From Verrucomicrobiota bacterium (lineage in GTDB: Bacteria; Verrucomicrobiota; Lentisphaeria; JABSQK01; JAJFLO01): 50,043 nt of DNA. Below the pieces are notes generated by a model, which was given only the letters and a program-made list of their open reading frames with translations, made no database searches and was not told where the DNA came from. Location: assembly GCA_021772615.1 (NCBI GenBank), contig JAJFLQ010000079.1:1-50043 (forward strand). Reading direction: 5' to 3'. A program made the position numbers and the translations under genes. Shown here in pieces: positions 9,420 through 18,699 of this stretch. Positions within the stretch are counted from its first letter, which is position 1; every line of letters begins with the position of its first letter.

Positions 9420-10520
9420 CTATTTCTCGGTCGTAGATTTGCGACTTTGGTCCGAGACAAACTCGCGTAGATGCTCGAATGACTTGAGATTGGAGGATCC
9501 CTCGATCGCCTTAACCGCAATGTCCTGCACTTGGGCACCTGCTTTTTCTGCTTGTGTCGTAAGTCTTGCCAGCCGTTCGTCTCGGTCCTTGACGATGCCT
9601 TCCAGCGCACTGACTCGAGCTGCGAATACGTTGCGTTCGCCTTCGAATTCCTTGACAAGCAATTCTTCCCGATTCTTCGCGTCGGACGAAATCCGGTCAG
9701 TCGTTTCTTTTACCGCTCTCGCAATCTCTGCCGCCAACTCTTTCGGATGTTTCGCGACCTGATCACGCAGTTCACTTAATTCTGCTTCACGAGCCTCAAG
9801 CTCCCGTTCCCGGGCGGAGAAGTCATCCTCTAGTTTTCTTCGAGTCTCCTTTAACTCTTTCTCCAGAGTTTCTTTTTCATAGTTAAATTGGTCATTCGCC
9901 AAGCGTTTTTGCCGTTCGAATTCGTATTCGAACTCTTCCTTGACGCGGTTGCGCCGCTTGGCTTCTGCCTCGGATTCTTCTTTTAGTTTATGTTCGTAAT
10001 CGCGCTTGTCCGTTTCCCAACGCGCCTTCGCTTCTGCTATTTGCGACTCCAATTCCAGCTTCCTCGCGCCGAGCTCGCCTTCAAGGCGAGCTTTCGTCAC
10101 CGCCATGTCTTCTTCAAACTCGATGGTCTTCTGATTGTGCGCCTCGATCAATGCTGCGAGCGTATGTGCCGATTTCTCGATCTCGTAGATTTCCTCAAGT
10201 TCGATCTTTTTCTCCTGTATCGCCCGCTTGATCTGCTCGTAGTCGGCGATCTGCGCCTCCAGGCGTTCAGACAATTCGGCCAGCAGTCGACCAGTCTCGC
10301 CTCTGAGGGATGCGATCGCCGATTCGACGTTCTTCATCGAAAGGGAATCTGCGACATCGACAGCCTTCTTCATTTCCCGTTCGCGTATTTTTTCTTCCGG
10401 CCGTAATTGCGCTTCTCGTTGCTCCGTTATCTGTTTTACCAGATCCTCATACGCGTCGAGCAGTTGCTTCTTCGTGTTGGTGCTTGAGATCTTCTTGGGA
10501 TTGATGGTCTTCTCTGCCAT
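9420..10520 (-). CDS. Conserved coiled-coil protein
   Basis: From the ATG at 10518-10520 (GGAGAGAAGGA upstream) the product is 366 residues. It is almost entirely charged and helical, with long runs rich in Glu, Lys, Arg and Ala in heptad-like spacing from about residue 30 to 320, and a less charged tail around a QDIAVKAIEGSS motif. It resembles a family of bacterial coiled-coil proteins sometimes annotated as SbcC- or myosin-like, but it has no ATPase head. It has no membrane segment or signal peptide. A scaffolding or cytoskeletal role is possible but not shown. A longer frame to 10580 exists; the Shine-Dalgarno favours the start given. Confidence 0.75.
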   Translation of the reverse strand: MAEKTINPKKISSTNTKKQLLDAYEDLVKQITEQREAQLRPEEKIREREMKKAVDVADSLSMKNVESAIASLRGETGRLLAELSERLEAQIADYEQIKRAIQEKKIELEEIYEIEKSAHTLAALIEAHNQKTIEFEEDMAVTKARLEGELGARKLELESQIAEAKARWETDKRDYEHKLKEESEAEAKRRNRVKEEFEYEFERQKRLANDQFNYEKETLEKELKETRRKLEDDFSARERELEAREAELSELRDQVAKHPKELAAEIARAVKETTDRISSDAKNREELLVKEFEGERNVFAARVSALEGIVKDRDERLARLTTQAEKAGAQVQDIAVKAIEGSSNLKSFEHLREFVSDQSRKSTTEK

Positions 10521-10702
10521 ATCGTGGTCCTTCTCTCCAAAATGTTTTGAATACTCAGCGAATGCAGGCAGTACCCGCACCGCGGCGTGTTGTCGTTATA
10601 GACGAGGATTGTAATCAGCCCGGGGACGACGGTCAATGTATATTTCCAACATTGTGTGCGAAATGCCGTCTCAATGCCACCCGCAGATATTCGTTTGTCA
10701 AT

Positions 10703-12580
10703 TCACCCGTCCATTTCACGCAGGCGTTCTAGTTCTCCCCACCGTTGATACAGGTGCTCTACGTGCACCCGGGCTTGCTCCAGGTCCCGTGCCAGTGCAG
10801 CGGCTTCCGATCCGTGTTCCCGGAAAAAATCGCCGTCGGCAAAGATCGTTTCAAGCCGGGTTACCTCGGCCTCGCCGGCAAGAATGCGATCTTCAATCGT
10901 TTCCAGGTCACGCGCATCCTTCCACTTTAGGTGACGGCCACGCTTTTTCTGATTTGACGCCGGTTTTGTTTTTGCGTCTGCCGCCGGCTGTTTCTCTGCG
11001 TGATCGGCCCGTCGTTTTTCGACGTAGTAATCGTAGGTACCTTCCTGATATGCCACGCGGCCGGTGTCCTCGAATGCCAGAATCCCGGTGCATACACGAT
11101 TCAGGAAATAGCGGTCGTGGCTGACCACGATCACACACCCCGCAAATGTTATCAGGGCTTCCTCCAGTATTCGCAGCGTTTCGAGATCCAGATCGTTTGT
11201 CGGTTCGTCGAGAACGAGGACGTTGCCGCCGTCTTTCAGGTTCTTTGCCAGAAGGAGTCGGTTTTGCTCGCCGCCCGACAGCTGGCTGATCACAGTCCGA
11301 ATGCGTTCATCCGCAAACAGGAAACGTTTCAGATATCCCCACGTTGAAATCTTCTCGTCGCCGAGCATCACGAAGTCTTTTCCATCGTTAACCTCGTCGA
11401 AAACCGTATTGTCGCGATTGAGCGTTGCGCGACCCTGATCGATGACATTGAACCGCACGAGTGGTCCGTGTTCCACGGTGCCGGCCGTCGGCGCCCGGTA
11501 TTTAAGCAACGTACGCAACAGTGTGGTCTTGCCGGCCCCGTTCTTGCCGATAACGCCGATTCGCATACCTGCCTCCAGCTCGAACGACAAATTCGTGAAC
11601 AGCGATGTGCCGCTCACGTCCACGGTCATGTCTGTGAGGGTCACGACCGTGTTGCCCAATCGACCGGCGGGAGGAAGCAGCATTTCCACGTTCTTCTCGC
11701 GCTGCGGTGCTTCCGCTTCCGCAACTGCCGTGTACCGCGCCATCCGGCCCTTGCTCTTGGTCGTGCGCGCTTTGGGGCCGCGTTGTACCCAATCCAGCTC
11801 CCGCCGCAAGAAATTCTGTCGCTGTTTTTCCTGCGCTTGCTCGTGTTTGAATCGCTCCGCCTTGGCCAACAGGAAATCAGTGTAATTTCCGGCGTACGTA
11901 TATAGTTGCCCGTGGCTCAATTCGACAATCTGCGTTGTGACGCGATCGAGAAAATAGCGGTCGTGCGTAACCAGGACGACGGTGCCGGAGTAGCGTGAAA
12001 TGGTGTTCTCCAGCCAATCAATCGATTCTGTGTCGAGATGATTGGTCGGCTCGTCGAGCAGCAACAGGTCCGGCTGCGCGGTGAGTGTCCGGCACAGCGC
12101 TACGCGCCGTTGTTCACCCCCGGACAGTGTTGCCATCAGCCGGTCCCTGGCCGGGACGGCCAGGGCAGACATCAACGTATTGATGCGATTGTCGAGGGTC
12201 CAGCCGTCTCGGATCGTAATCTCGTGCTCCACGGCTGCCCGCCGAGCGTCGTCACCCGGCAGCGACTCCAGGCGCTTAAGCATCGTTGTTATACGGCTGG
12301 CGCCGCCGTAAATATGTTCGTAGACTGTCGCGGATGCATCGAGATCCGGCGTTTGGCCAAGCATTCCCGAAACCAACTCCCGCCGGCGCACGACCTCGCC
12401 CGAATCGGGTTCCAGGTCGCCGCTCAGTATTTTTAACAATGTAGACTTGCCGGCGCCGTTTCGGCCCACCAACCCGATACGTTGTCCCGGTGTAATGGTC
12501 AGGGTTGCGTGGTCCAACACGACCTGAGCTCCGTAGCGTATACTCAGGTCATTGGCGGTTATGATTGGCGGATTGGTCAT
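10703..12580 (-). CDS. uup: ABC-F family ATPase, Uup type
   Basis: The 625-residue protein has two soluble ABC domains and no membrane segments. The first Walker A is GRNGAGKST (residues 39-47), followed by signature LSGGEQRR and Walker B LLLLDEPTNHLD. The second Walker A is GKNGAGKTT (Lys351), followed by LSGGEQNR and LVLDEPTNDLD. The interdomain linker is basic (RGPKARTTKSKGR), and the C-terminal 90 residues form the charged coiled-coil domain that distinguishes Uup from other ABC-F members. Length is close to E. coli Uup (about 635). Uup proteins act on ribosomes or branched DNA and affect transposon excision. It stands alone on the minus strand. Confidence 0.88.
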   Translation of the reverse strand: MTNPPIITANDLSIRYGAQVVLDHATLTITPGQRIGLVGRNGAGKSTLLKILSGDLEPDSGEVVRRRELVSGMLGQTPDLDASATVYEHIYGGASRITTMLKRLESLPGDDARRAAVEHEITIRDGWTLDNRINTLMSALAVPARDRLMATLSGGEQRRVALCRTLTAQPDLLLLDEPTNHLDTESIDWLENTISRYSGTVVLVTHDRYFLDRVTTQIVELSHGQLYTYAGNYTDFLLAKAERFKHEQAQEKQRQNFLRRELDWVQRGPKARTTKSKGRMARYTAVAEAEAPQREKNVEMLLPPAGRLGNTVVTLTDMTVDVSGTSLFTNLSFELEAGMRIGVIGKNGAGKTTLLRTLLKYRAPTAGTVEHGPLVRFNVIDQGRATLNRDNTVFDEVNDGKDFVMLGDEKISTWGYLKRFLFADERIRTVISQLSGGEQNRLLLAKNLKDGGNVLVLDEPTNDLDLETLRILEEALITFAGCVIVVSHDRYFLNRVCTGILAFEDTGRVAYQEGTYDYYVEKRRADHAEKQPAADAKTKPASNQKKRGRHLKWKDARDLETIEDRILAGEAEVTRLETIFADGDFFREHGSEAAALARDLEQARVHVEHLYQRWGELERLREMDG

Positions 12581-12732
12581 GGGCTATAGGAAGGTGTGGC
12601 CTAACGTTGCGGTTACACGTGACTCGCTTATTGCGATTCGTCCAGTCTGAACAGCGAGTGGCTATGGGTAGCGGTCAGACTCGGAACCAGCCGCTTCCAG
12701 GACGCCGGCGACGACGTATATCTCACGGTACA

Positions 12733-13473
12733 TCAACGGTCCGCCATCTTTGTTTTGACTGCGCCGAATGCTGCGAAACACGAATTCTTGTGCAGTATAT
12801 CGACCTGGTAAAACCCGACATGTCGCAGCAAGTCGAGCTGGTACGTGAGCGGGCGCGGCGAATCTTCCCGGTCAATATAACGAAAGACATTATCCCGGTA
12901 ATCCCGACCCCCGGCATGACTGAGGTACGCACCGTAGCGATCCCACATGAGCGACTGGATGGCCGCGTTCTCGTGCGATACCAGGTCGGTGATCCATAAA
13001 CTGCCGCCCGGTGCAGTCAAGCCATACAATTTTCGAAACACCGCCTTCCAATCCTCTTCGTCTCGTAGGTGATGCAGCACCGCAGCGGCAACAATGACGT
13101 CATATGCCTGTTCCGGCAATGTGGCGTCACGTATGTCGTCCTGGAAGATACGAATGACGCCGGTATTCGCGTGGGCGATCCGTTCGCGCGCCTTTTGCAG
13201 CATGGGCATACTGAGATCAACGAGGTCGCAATCGATTGGATTCACGTGCTGCAATAGACATAATGTGCTGTTGCCGGCGCCGCAGCCTACGTCCAGAGTG
13301 CGTCGAATGCGCGGCGTTGATTGTATGGCGGCGCGAGTGACGAGTTCCATTGCCAACGGCGCGTCAATGGTCGCAGTCTGGCCCGTTTCCAGATCGGAAA
13401 ATCGGTCTACATCCTGATCAAAGCGATCGCGAATGGCGGCGACTGATGACTTCTCGTGCAAGGGTGTGGGCAT
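12733..13473 (-). CDS. Class I SAM-dependent methyltransferase
   Basis: The 246-residue protein has the Rossmann methyltransferase order: motif I TLDVGCGAGNS (residues 59-69), an acidic VDLSMPML strand end, a QDDIRD motif, and the YDVIVAAAVLHHL post-motif typical of small-molecule methyltransferases. The N-terminal VAAIRDRFDQDVDRFSDLE segment is seen in UbiE/CmoA-like relatives. The substrate cannot be identified. The gene ends 152 bp before the start of uup and begins 21 bp after the end of the glycohydrolase-hydrolase fusion gene upstream, so it may be transcribed with that gene. Confidence 0.85.
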   Translation of the reverse strand: MPTPLHEKSSVAAIRDRFDQDVDRFSDLETGQTATIDAPLAMELVTRAAIQSTPRIRRTLDVGCGAGNSTLCLLQHVNPIDCDLVDLSMPMLQKARERIAHANTGVIRIFQDDIRDATLPEQAYDVIVAAAVLHHLRDEEDWKAVFRKLYGLTAPGGSLWITDLVSHENAAIQSLMWDRYGAYLSHAGGRDYRDNVFRYIDREDSPRPLTYQLDLLRHVGFYQVDILHKNSCFAAFGAVKTKMADR

Positions 13474-13494
13474 GATGGCCGGGTTCCGCAGGTT

Positions 13495-15186
13495 CTACGT
13501 CGAAACAATGCGCGATGACCACGCCGAAATGATCTCGGCTATATAGGCAGCGTCTTCTTTCCTGCTCACGAGATGATCCGCCGGGTGCAGGGAGACAAAG
13601 CTCTTTGGATGTTTCAAAGCGCCAAAGATCTTACCGGCGTGATCAATCGAGACGGTGTTGTCGACCGGAGAATGCATGATCAGGCTGGCGACACGAAGCT
13701 TCGACACGGCCTCGAGCAGACGTTGTTCGCGGATATCGTCCAGAAATTGTTTCGTGACTGTAAATTTCCTGCCGGAGAGGTTGACCTCTGCCGTGCCTTT
13801 CGCTTCGATTTCCGCCAGGTTGCACGTAAACAAATGCGCAACGTGTGACGGATCGCTTGGCGCGCCAATGGTAACGACGCCCTTTACACCAGGAATTTTT
13901 GCGCCGGCCGCCAAAACCGCCGCACCGCCGAGGCTGTGCCCGATCAACAGGGTAGGGGGGCGGTAGTGTGTCGCCAGGTACTCCGCCGCGGCAACCAGGT
14001 CCCCGACATTCGAAGAGAAATTGGTGTTGGCAAAATCGCCCTCGCTGTTCCCCAGCCCGGTGAAGTCGAATCGCAACACCGCAATGCCGTGCTCAGACAG
14101 CTCCCGGCTGATGCGCGACGCGCCAATCAGATCCTTCGAGCACGTAAAACAATGGGCAAAAAGTGCGAAAGCCTTTGGTTCCGCAGCCGGCTGTTCCAGC
14201 CGCGCATCAAGGAGGATGCCGGCCCGGTTTCGAAAGGAAACCTTTTCAGTTCGGCGAGGTGCCGCCGTGTCGACGGAGCCGTCAACGCGCGCAAGCAACG
14301 CGTCTATCTCGCTCGCACGCCGCAGTCCGGTCACCCACCGCTTCGGTATCGCCGAGAATCCGCGTCGTGCGCCGAGCACCATGCCAATCAGTAGGCCGCG
14401 CGCCGCCGAGTCGCCGCCGGCCATCACGTTGTCGATGAGACAGGCTTCGAGATCGTCGCCGTACTTGAGCAGCAGATAAATGGTGCTGGGAAATGCATCG
14501 GGATTGTGACATGTCTGGCCCAGTTTCGCAATCGCCTCGACGGTGTCGAGTTCCAGGCAGTCTTGTGCTTCGGCGACCCACGTGACGACAGGCAGTGTCT
14601 TGTACGGCCGATTCGCAGCGTCGAAAATCGCGGCTGATATGTCGGAACCGGCCAGTACCGACATGACAACAGCGGCAAAGAAATCACCGGCCTCGATCAC
14701 CCCCGGATCATTGTGGGTCATCGCTGTCTGTTGTCGAACCGCTGTGTGCAGCGCTGCCGGCTGCTTCAACGCCGCCACGGCAAACAACGGCGCGATTCGG
14801 CCGACGGCCGAGAGATCGTCAGACCCTGAACCCGCATCGTCGGGTGCGGCGCCGGCCGCGAAGTTATCGAGGGTTTGTTGGGTCGCGCTATCCATATAAT
14901 CGGAATAATCTGCGAACATTCGTCGCCATCGTTGCGCAAATTCCTGCAGGTCCCATCGCTGTCCCGCAGCCAGCGATTGCAGTAGTGCCATGGTCTGGTC
15001 ACCGTAGTGCGAAACGTCGCCGGGCGCCTTTTTCGCGTGGTACTTATTATCCTTTGGCGAGATATAATCGGTGATGCGACCGTAGATTCGCGTAATTTTA
15101 GACGGATTGTAAATCCAATGTGCGCCGAGCGACAGGGCATCCCCGATAAACGCCCCGTAAACCAATCCTTTCAATGTATCGTCCAC
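13495..15186 (-). CDS. ADP-ribosylglycohydrolase-like domain fused to alpha/beta hydrolase
   Basis: One 563-residue frame joins two enzymes. Residues 1-300 resemble the ADP-ribosylglycohydrolase/J1-crystallin family: GAFIGDALSLGAHWIY (11-26), HYGDQTMALLQSL (60-72), MTHND (156-160) and AGGDSAARGLLIG (256-268). The metal site is atypical, with GDQ where classical members have TDD. Residues 315-563 form a serine alpha/beta hydrolase close to those usually fused to OsmC: FDFTGLGNSEGDFANTNFSS, nucleophile elbow GHSLGG (Ser418), and likely Asp509 and His538. The start is a GTG at 15184-15186 with AGGAG nine bases upstream. Both halves look intact. The substrates are unknown; the fusion suggests successive hydrolysis of one compound. 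Confidence 0.85.
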   Translation of the reverse strand: MDDTLKGLVYGAFIGDALSLGAHWIYNPSKITRIYGRITDYISPKDNKYHAKKAPGDVSHYGDQTMALLQSLAAGQRWDLQEFAQRWRRMFADYSDYMDSATQQTLDNFAAGAAPDDAGSGSDDLSAVGRIAPLFAVAALKQPAALHTAVRQQTAMTHNDPGVIEAGDFFAAVVMSVLAGSDISAAIFDAANRPYKTLPVVTWVAEAQDCLELDTVEAIAKLGQTCHNPDAFPSTIYLLLKYGDDLEACLIDNVMAGGDSAARGLLIGMVLGARRGFSAIPKRWVTGLRRASEIDALLARVDGSVDTAAPRRTEKVSFRNRAGILLDARLEQPAAEPKAFALFAHCFTCSKDLIGASRISRELSEHGIAVLRFDFTGLGNSEGDFANTNFSSNVGDLVAAAEYLATHYRPPTLLIGHSLGGAAVLAAGAKIPGVKGVVTIGAPSDPSHVAHLFTCNLAEIEAKGTAEVNLSGRKFTVTKQFLDDIREQRLLEAVSKLRVASLIMHSPVDNTVSIDHAGKIFGALKHPKSFVSLHPADHLVSRKEDAAYIAEIISAWSSRIVST

Positions 15187-15482
15187 AGCAGTTTTCTCCT
15201 TTCTGAGGCGGTGTCAGGCATGTTGCCGGTCAACACGAGCCGAATCCGACATAGCGTTGTTGGCACAACATACGCGCTCGGTTCCTGATATCAAAGCCCG
15301 GGAGCAGCGGTTGAACTATGCCGGATCCAGTGCAGATTGTGGTTTTGACGTGACATGACATATCCAATTTGCGGAATATATCCTGGCAGGCTGCCAACCT
15401 TCATGATTTACATGATTCCCACTGACGGGCTGCCGGCCGGAATATACGCCTCCGGTGAATCGTTCCGGCTGCAGAGACACCC
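15187..15482. other. Divergent intergenic region upstream of the ArsR gene
   Basis: These 296 bp lie between divergent genes and must hold promoters for both. An imperfect dyad ATATCC...GGAATAT lies around 15359-15380 and could be a regulator site, but it is weak. No ORF with coding character is seen. Confidence 0.4.
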
Positions 15483-15791
15483 ATGAATAATCCTCTATCA
15501 GACAAGGACTGCGCCGAGTTGTTCAAGGCCCTTGCAGACGAGATCCGTCTCAAGATCCTGCACTCGCTCTACGATTCGGAGAAATGCGTGACGGATCTTA
15601 TGGATGAGTTGCAATTGGCACAATCCCACGTATCGCATCACCTGAAGACATTAAAGGTAGCGGGTCTGATCCAGTCACGGCGCGACGGGCACAAAATGTG
15701 TTATTCCCTGTCGCCGGACGTCAAGACAAACCTCTCAAAAACGCGAAAAGAGTCTCTCGACCTCGGTTGTTGCGAGGTAAAATTCAAGTAA
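15483..15791 (+). CDS. ArsR/SmtB-family transcriptional regulator
   Basis: The 102-residue protein is a single winged helix-turn-helix of the ArsR/SmtB type: LFKALADEIRLKILHSL (helices 1-2) and LAQSHVSHHLKTLKVAGLI (recognition helix, about residues 45-63). Cys35 sits in CVTDL, where arsenite-sensing ArsR has CVCDL, so only the first of the classical Cys pair is present. A vicinal Cys96-Cys97 pair (LGCCEVKF) lies at the C-terminus, a position used for arsenite by some atypical ArsR proteins. Cys10 and Cys73 are also present. Metal or oxyanion sensing is therefore likely, arsenite being the best guess. It precedes a perfect 12-2-12 inverted repeat and pstSCAB on the same strand and probably controls them and itself. 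Confidence 0.88.
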   Translation: MNNPLSDKDCAELFKALADEIRLKILHSLYDSEKCVTDLMDELQLAQSHVSHHLKTLKVAGLIQSRRDGHKMCYSLSPDVKTNLSKTRKESLDLGCCEVKFK

Positions 15792-15808
15792 AAAAATTTC
15801 CCGATTTC

Positions 15809-15834
15809 CATCAAAGAATCTTGATTCTTTGATG
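15809..15834. promoter_or_regulatory. Perfect 12-2-12 inverted repeat, ArsR-type operator candidate
   Basis: The arms CATCAAAGAATC and GATTCTTTGATG are exact complements separated by TT. A hyphenated 12-2-12 dyad is the classical ArsR/SmtB operator form, and it contains ATCAA-N6-TTGAT. It starts 18 bp after the regulator's stop and about 260 bp before pstS. It is not followed by a T run on the plus strand, which argues against a terminator, though a stem-loop role in the mRNA is not excluded. Confidence 0.6.
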
Positions 15835-16094
15835 GCCAACGGTAGGTTGAGCCACAGTGCGACACGCCGCAGCTGGAGTACGAGTTGACTCGTGTCTGTC
15901 GATCGGCACGGCGGTCGTTGGCGTCGCATTCGTTGGAGTTCACAGCATTAGATGTGTGTGCCTGACGCCGTTACGACAGTTTACGGCATTGAGCGGCTGC
16001 ATTCTTGAAACATTCATCCGGCGGCCCCCCAATTGCGTCCATGTCCGGCAACTGTGTCCATGATTTTGGCCGCACGTATAAACGAAAGGATACC
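15835..16094. other. Leader region upstream of pstS
   Basis: This 260-bp stretch lies between the operator-like palindrome and the pstS start. It contains a direct repeat of GTCCATG at 16037 and 16056 (19-bp spacing), which does not fit the 11-bp period of an E. coli-type Pho box. The pstS Shine-Dalgarno (GAAAGGA) is at 16084-16090. No convincing ORF or riboswitch is seen. Confidence 0.45.
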
Positions 16095-16955
16095 ATGACA
16101 GCCCTGATAAGATTTTTTGTTGTCATGCTTGCTACCATCATTCTAACCGGTTGCGGCATCCGACCGACAGCACAGGGCGCATCGACCGGCGGTACGTCGG
16201 AAAGAATGTCGGGCACCCTGCATGTGTCGGGTTCGAGCACAATCGCGCCACTTGCGTCCGAGATTGCCCGGCGATTTGAAGCGCGTTATCCCGAAGTCCG
16301 TGTTGATGTCCAGACAGGCGGTTCATCCCGAGGCATTGCCGACGTCGTCACCGATCTGGCAGATATCGGGATGTCGTCGCGAGCGCTCAAGCCATCGGAG
16401 GCTGCGGACCGGCAGACATGGACCGTGGCAATGGACGGTGTTGCGTTCATCATTCATGTGTCAAATCCGGTCACCAGCCTTACAGTCGAGCAGCTCCGCA
16501 GCATATACACCGGGGATATCACGAATTGGTCTGCCGTCGGCGGCGAGGACGCGGAGATTACGGTGATCAATCGGGCTGCCGGCCGGTCGGAGCTGGAATT
16601 GGTGACGCATTTTTTCTCAATTGTTCCCGCCGAAATTGCCGCCGACGTGATCGCGGGTGAGAATCAGCAGGGGCTGAAAATGGTTGCTGGTGATCCACAT
16701 GCGATCACATACTTGTCTGTTGGCGCATCCGAGTACGAGGCGGCCTTGGGCGTCCCGATCAAGCTGCTGCCGCTACAAGGCATTGCGGCGACGACACGGA
16801 CCGTGGCGGACGGCACCTATCCTCTGTCGCGACCGTTGATACTGGTGACGAGCCTCGACCCGTCCCCGATCGCATTGGCTTTTATCGAGCTTGCCCGATC
16901 GCTCGATGTACATGACCTGGTTGAGGATCTTTCTTATGTGCCGCTCACGAATTGA
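16095..16955 (+). CDS. pstS: Phosphate ABC transporter substrate-binding lipoprotein PstS
   Basis: From the ATG at 16095 (GAAAGGA upstream) the protein is 286 residues. A short hydrophobic leader ends in the lipobox LTGC with Cys20 as the lipidation site, so it is anchored to a membrane. Phosphate-binding loops are recognisable: VSGSSTIAPLASEIARRF, then TGGSSRGIADVV and GMSSRALKPSE. PstS captures phosphate and passes it to PstCA. The next gene starts 20 bp before its stop, so translation is coupled. In arsenic-rich settings such operons can discriminate phosphate from arsenate; nothing in the sequence proves this here. Confidence 0.9.
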   Translation: MTALIRFFVVMLATIILTGCGIRPTAQGASTGGTSERMSGTLHVSGSSTIAPLASEIARRFEARYPEVRVDVQTGGSSRGIADVVTDLADIGMSSRALKPSEAADRQTWTVAMDGVAFIIHVSNPVTSLTVEQLRSIYTGDITNWSAVGGEDAEITVINRAAGRSELELVTHFFSIVPAEIAADVIAGENQQGLKMVAGDPHAITYLSVGASEYEAALGVPIKLLPLQGIAATTRTVADGTYPLSRPLILVTSLDPSPIALAFIELARSLDVHDLVEDLSYVPLTN

Positions 16956-17814
16956 CAGCGTGGTCGGCGGCATCCTGGCCGTGGTGTCGGGGGCGGCCTG
17001 TGTTGTTGTCGCGCTGATCTTTGCGTTCCTCATTGTCGATTCCTTACCCGCCATCACGGCGCTTGGCGTACGGATGTGGACTGACGGCTCGTGGCATCCG
17101 GCAGATTCCGTATCGGCCGGGACGTTCGGGATGGCGCCGATGATTGCCGGTACGATTGCGGTTACACTGGGCGCCGTGGCGCTTGCAGCACCTCTGGCCC
17201 TGGCATCGGCTGTGTTTTGCCGGTATTACGCGCCCGGTGCGATTGCGGCAGGATATCGCCGATTGGTCCACCTTCTTGCAGGCGTGCCGTCGGTCGTGTT
17301 TGGGTTCTGGGGGCTGGTGGTGCTGATCCCCATTCTGGCGCGTCTGAAGCCGCCGGGTCCAAGTCTGCTGGCCGGCATCCTGATTGTCGGGCTCATGATT
17401 TTACCAACGATTATGCTGCTGGCGGAGTCTGCATTGGCGGCTGTGCCCGAGTCGTATGTTTTGGGTGGGGTCGCGCTGGGAATGGGGCGGTGGGCTGTAA
17501 TCCGTCATATTGCGATCCCGACCGCGCGTCGCGGCATTGTCACCGGCGTGATTCTCGGGGGCGCCCGTGCGATCGGCGAGACCATGGCTGTGGTGATGGT
17601 GTGCGGCAATATCATACGGACCCCGCACGGGCTGTTCGATCCGGTTCGCACGCTTACGGCGAATATCGCACTGGAGATGGGCTATGCGCTGGGCATGCAT
17701 CGATCGGCGCTGTTTGTGTCTGGGCTCGTTTTGCTGGTGATTGCAGTGGTTATGGTCGCCGCCACGACTGCGATAAGCCGTTACCCGAGCGCTTGCTGCG
17801 ACGCGGTGGTGTGA
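16936..17814 (+). CDS. pstC: Phosphate ABC transporter permease PstC
   Basis: The 292-residue protein has six hydrophobic segments and the Pst permease signature LLAGVPSVVFGFWGLVVLIP. A cytoplasmic EAA-like loop for PstB contact (VALGMGRWAVIRHIAIPTARRGI) comes later. The start at 16936 lies inside pstS with GAGGAT upstream; a longer frame begins at 16891. It forms the inner-membrane channel with PstA. Confidence 0.9.
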   Translation: MCRSRIDSVVGGILAVVSGAACVVVALIFAFLIVDSLPAITALGVRMWTDGSWHPADSVSAGTFGMAPMIAGTIAVTLGAVALAAPLALASAVFCRYYAPGAIAAGYRRLVHLLAGVPSVVFGFWGLVVLIPILARLKPPGPSLLAGILIVGLMILPTIMLLAESALAAVPESYVLGGVALGMGRWAVIRHIAIPTARRGIVTGVILGGARAIGETMAVVMVCGNIIRTPHGLFDPVRTLTANIALEMGYALGMHRSALFVSGLVLLVIAVVMVAATTAISRYPSACCDAVV

Positions 17815-17817
17815 ATT

Positions 17818-18699
17818 GTGATGACTCAGAATCGCAGCCTGGCCGGAATTCCCGCGAACAGCAGCGCAGTCGAACGCATGGCAACACTCGTGGTGTGGCT
17901 CGGCGCCGCCCTGGTCACCGCCGTTTTTCTATGGATCATCGGTGATATTCTCAGGCACGGCATGTCCGGTATAAGCTGGGCGTTTCTCAGTAGCGCGCCG
18001 CAACGTTCAGGGCGCGCCGGCGGGATATTGCCGGTGCTGGTATCGACATTCTGGATTCTCATCGTTGCCCTCGCCGTTGCCGTACCGGTGGGCACACTTA
18101 CGGCAGTATGGCTCGCGGATTTCGCGCGCCGCGGCGGCCGATTGGCAATGGTGGTGAAGGCGTGTCTGGATGTGCTGGCTGGGGTGCCGTCGATCGTTTT
18201 CGGGTTGTTCGGCAATGCGGTATTCTGTCGTTATCTGGGGCTGGGGTATTCGCTGCTTGCCGGTGGTCTCACACTGGCGTGTATGGTGCTGCCGATACTG
18301 ATTCGGGCATTGGAGGCAGAGTTTCGCGCCGTGCCCGACGACTATCGGTTCGCGGCAACCGCCCTGGGGATGAGCCGCACACGAACGGTCACCGCTATTC
18401 TGCTGCCGGCAGCGCTACCCGGGCTGGCCGTGGGCCTGATCCTGGGTGTCGGCAGAGTTCTAGCCGAGACCGCCGCACTGTTGTTTACAAGCGGCTACGT
18501 CGATCGTATGCCGCGGAGTCTTATGGATTCGGGCAGATCGCTGTCCATTCATATTTACGATTTGTCTATGAATGTACCCGGCGGCGAGGCGAATGCATAC
18601 GCGACCGCTGTGGTGCTGGTGGGGCTGCTAACTCTCATAAACGGCGCCGTGTTATGGTTGTCAGACCATGTAACCCGGCGTTTTCATGGAGCAATATGA
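17818..18699 (+). CDS. pstA: Phosphate ABC transporter permease PstA
   Basis: The 293-residue protein has six predicted membrane helices, the motif LAGVPSIVFGLFGNAVF, and the ATPase-contact loop ATALGMSRTRTVTAILLPAALPG. The start is a GTG at 17818 or the ATG right after it, three bases past the pstC stop. It pairs with PstC. The conserved glycine-rich VGRVLAETAALLFTSG segment near the C-terminus is intact. Its stop overlaps the first possible pstB start (ATGA). Confidence 0.9.
   Translation: MMTQNRSLAGIPANSSAVERMATLVVWLGAALVTAVFLWIIGDILRHGMSGISWAFLSSAPQRSGRAGGILPVLVSTFWILIVALAVAVPVGTLTAVWLADFARRGGRLAMVVKACLDVLAGVPSIVFGLFGNAVFCRYLGLGYSLLAGGLTLACMVLPILIRALEAEFRAVPDDYRFAATALGMSRTRTVTAILLPAALPGLAVGLILGVGRVLAETAALLFTSGYVDRMPRSLMDSGRSLSIHIYDLSMNVPGGEANAYATAVVLVGLLTLINGAVLWLSDHVTRRFHGAI

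Noticed and set aside
16037..16062. GTCCATG direct repeat as a Pho box
   Set aside because: The spacing is 19 bp rather than the 11-bp period of known Pho boxes, and the sequence matches poorly.
18108..18695. Upstream extension of the pstB frame
   Set aside because: It overlaps pstA completely and has no PstB-like sequence; the start is placed at the ATGA junction or at 18720.
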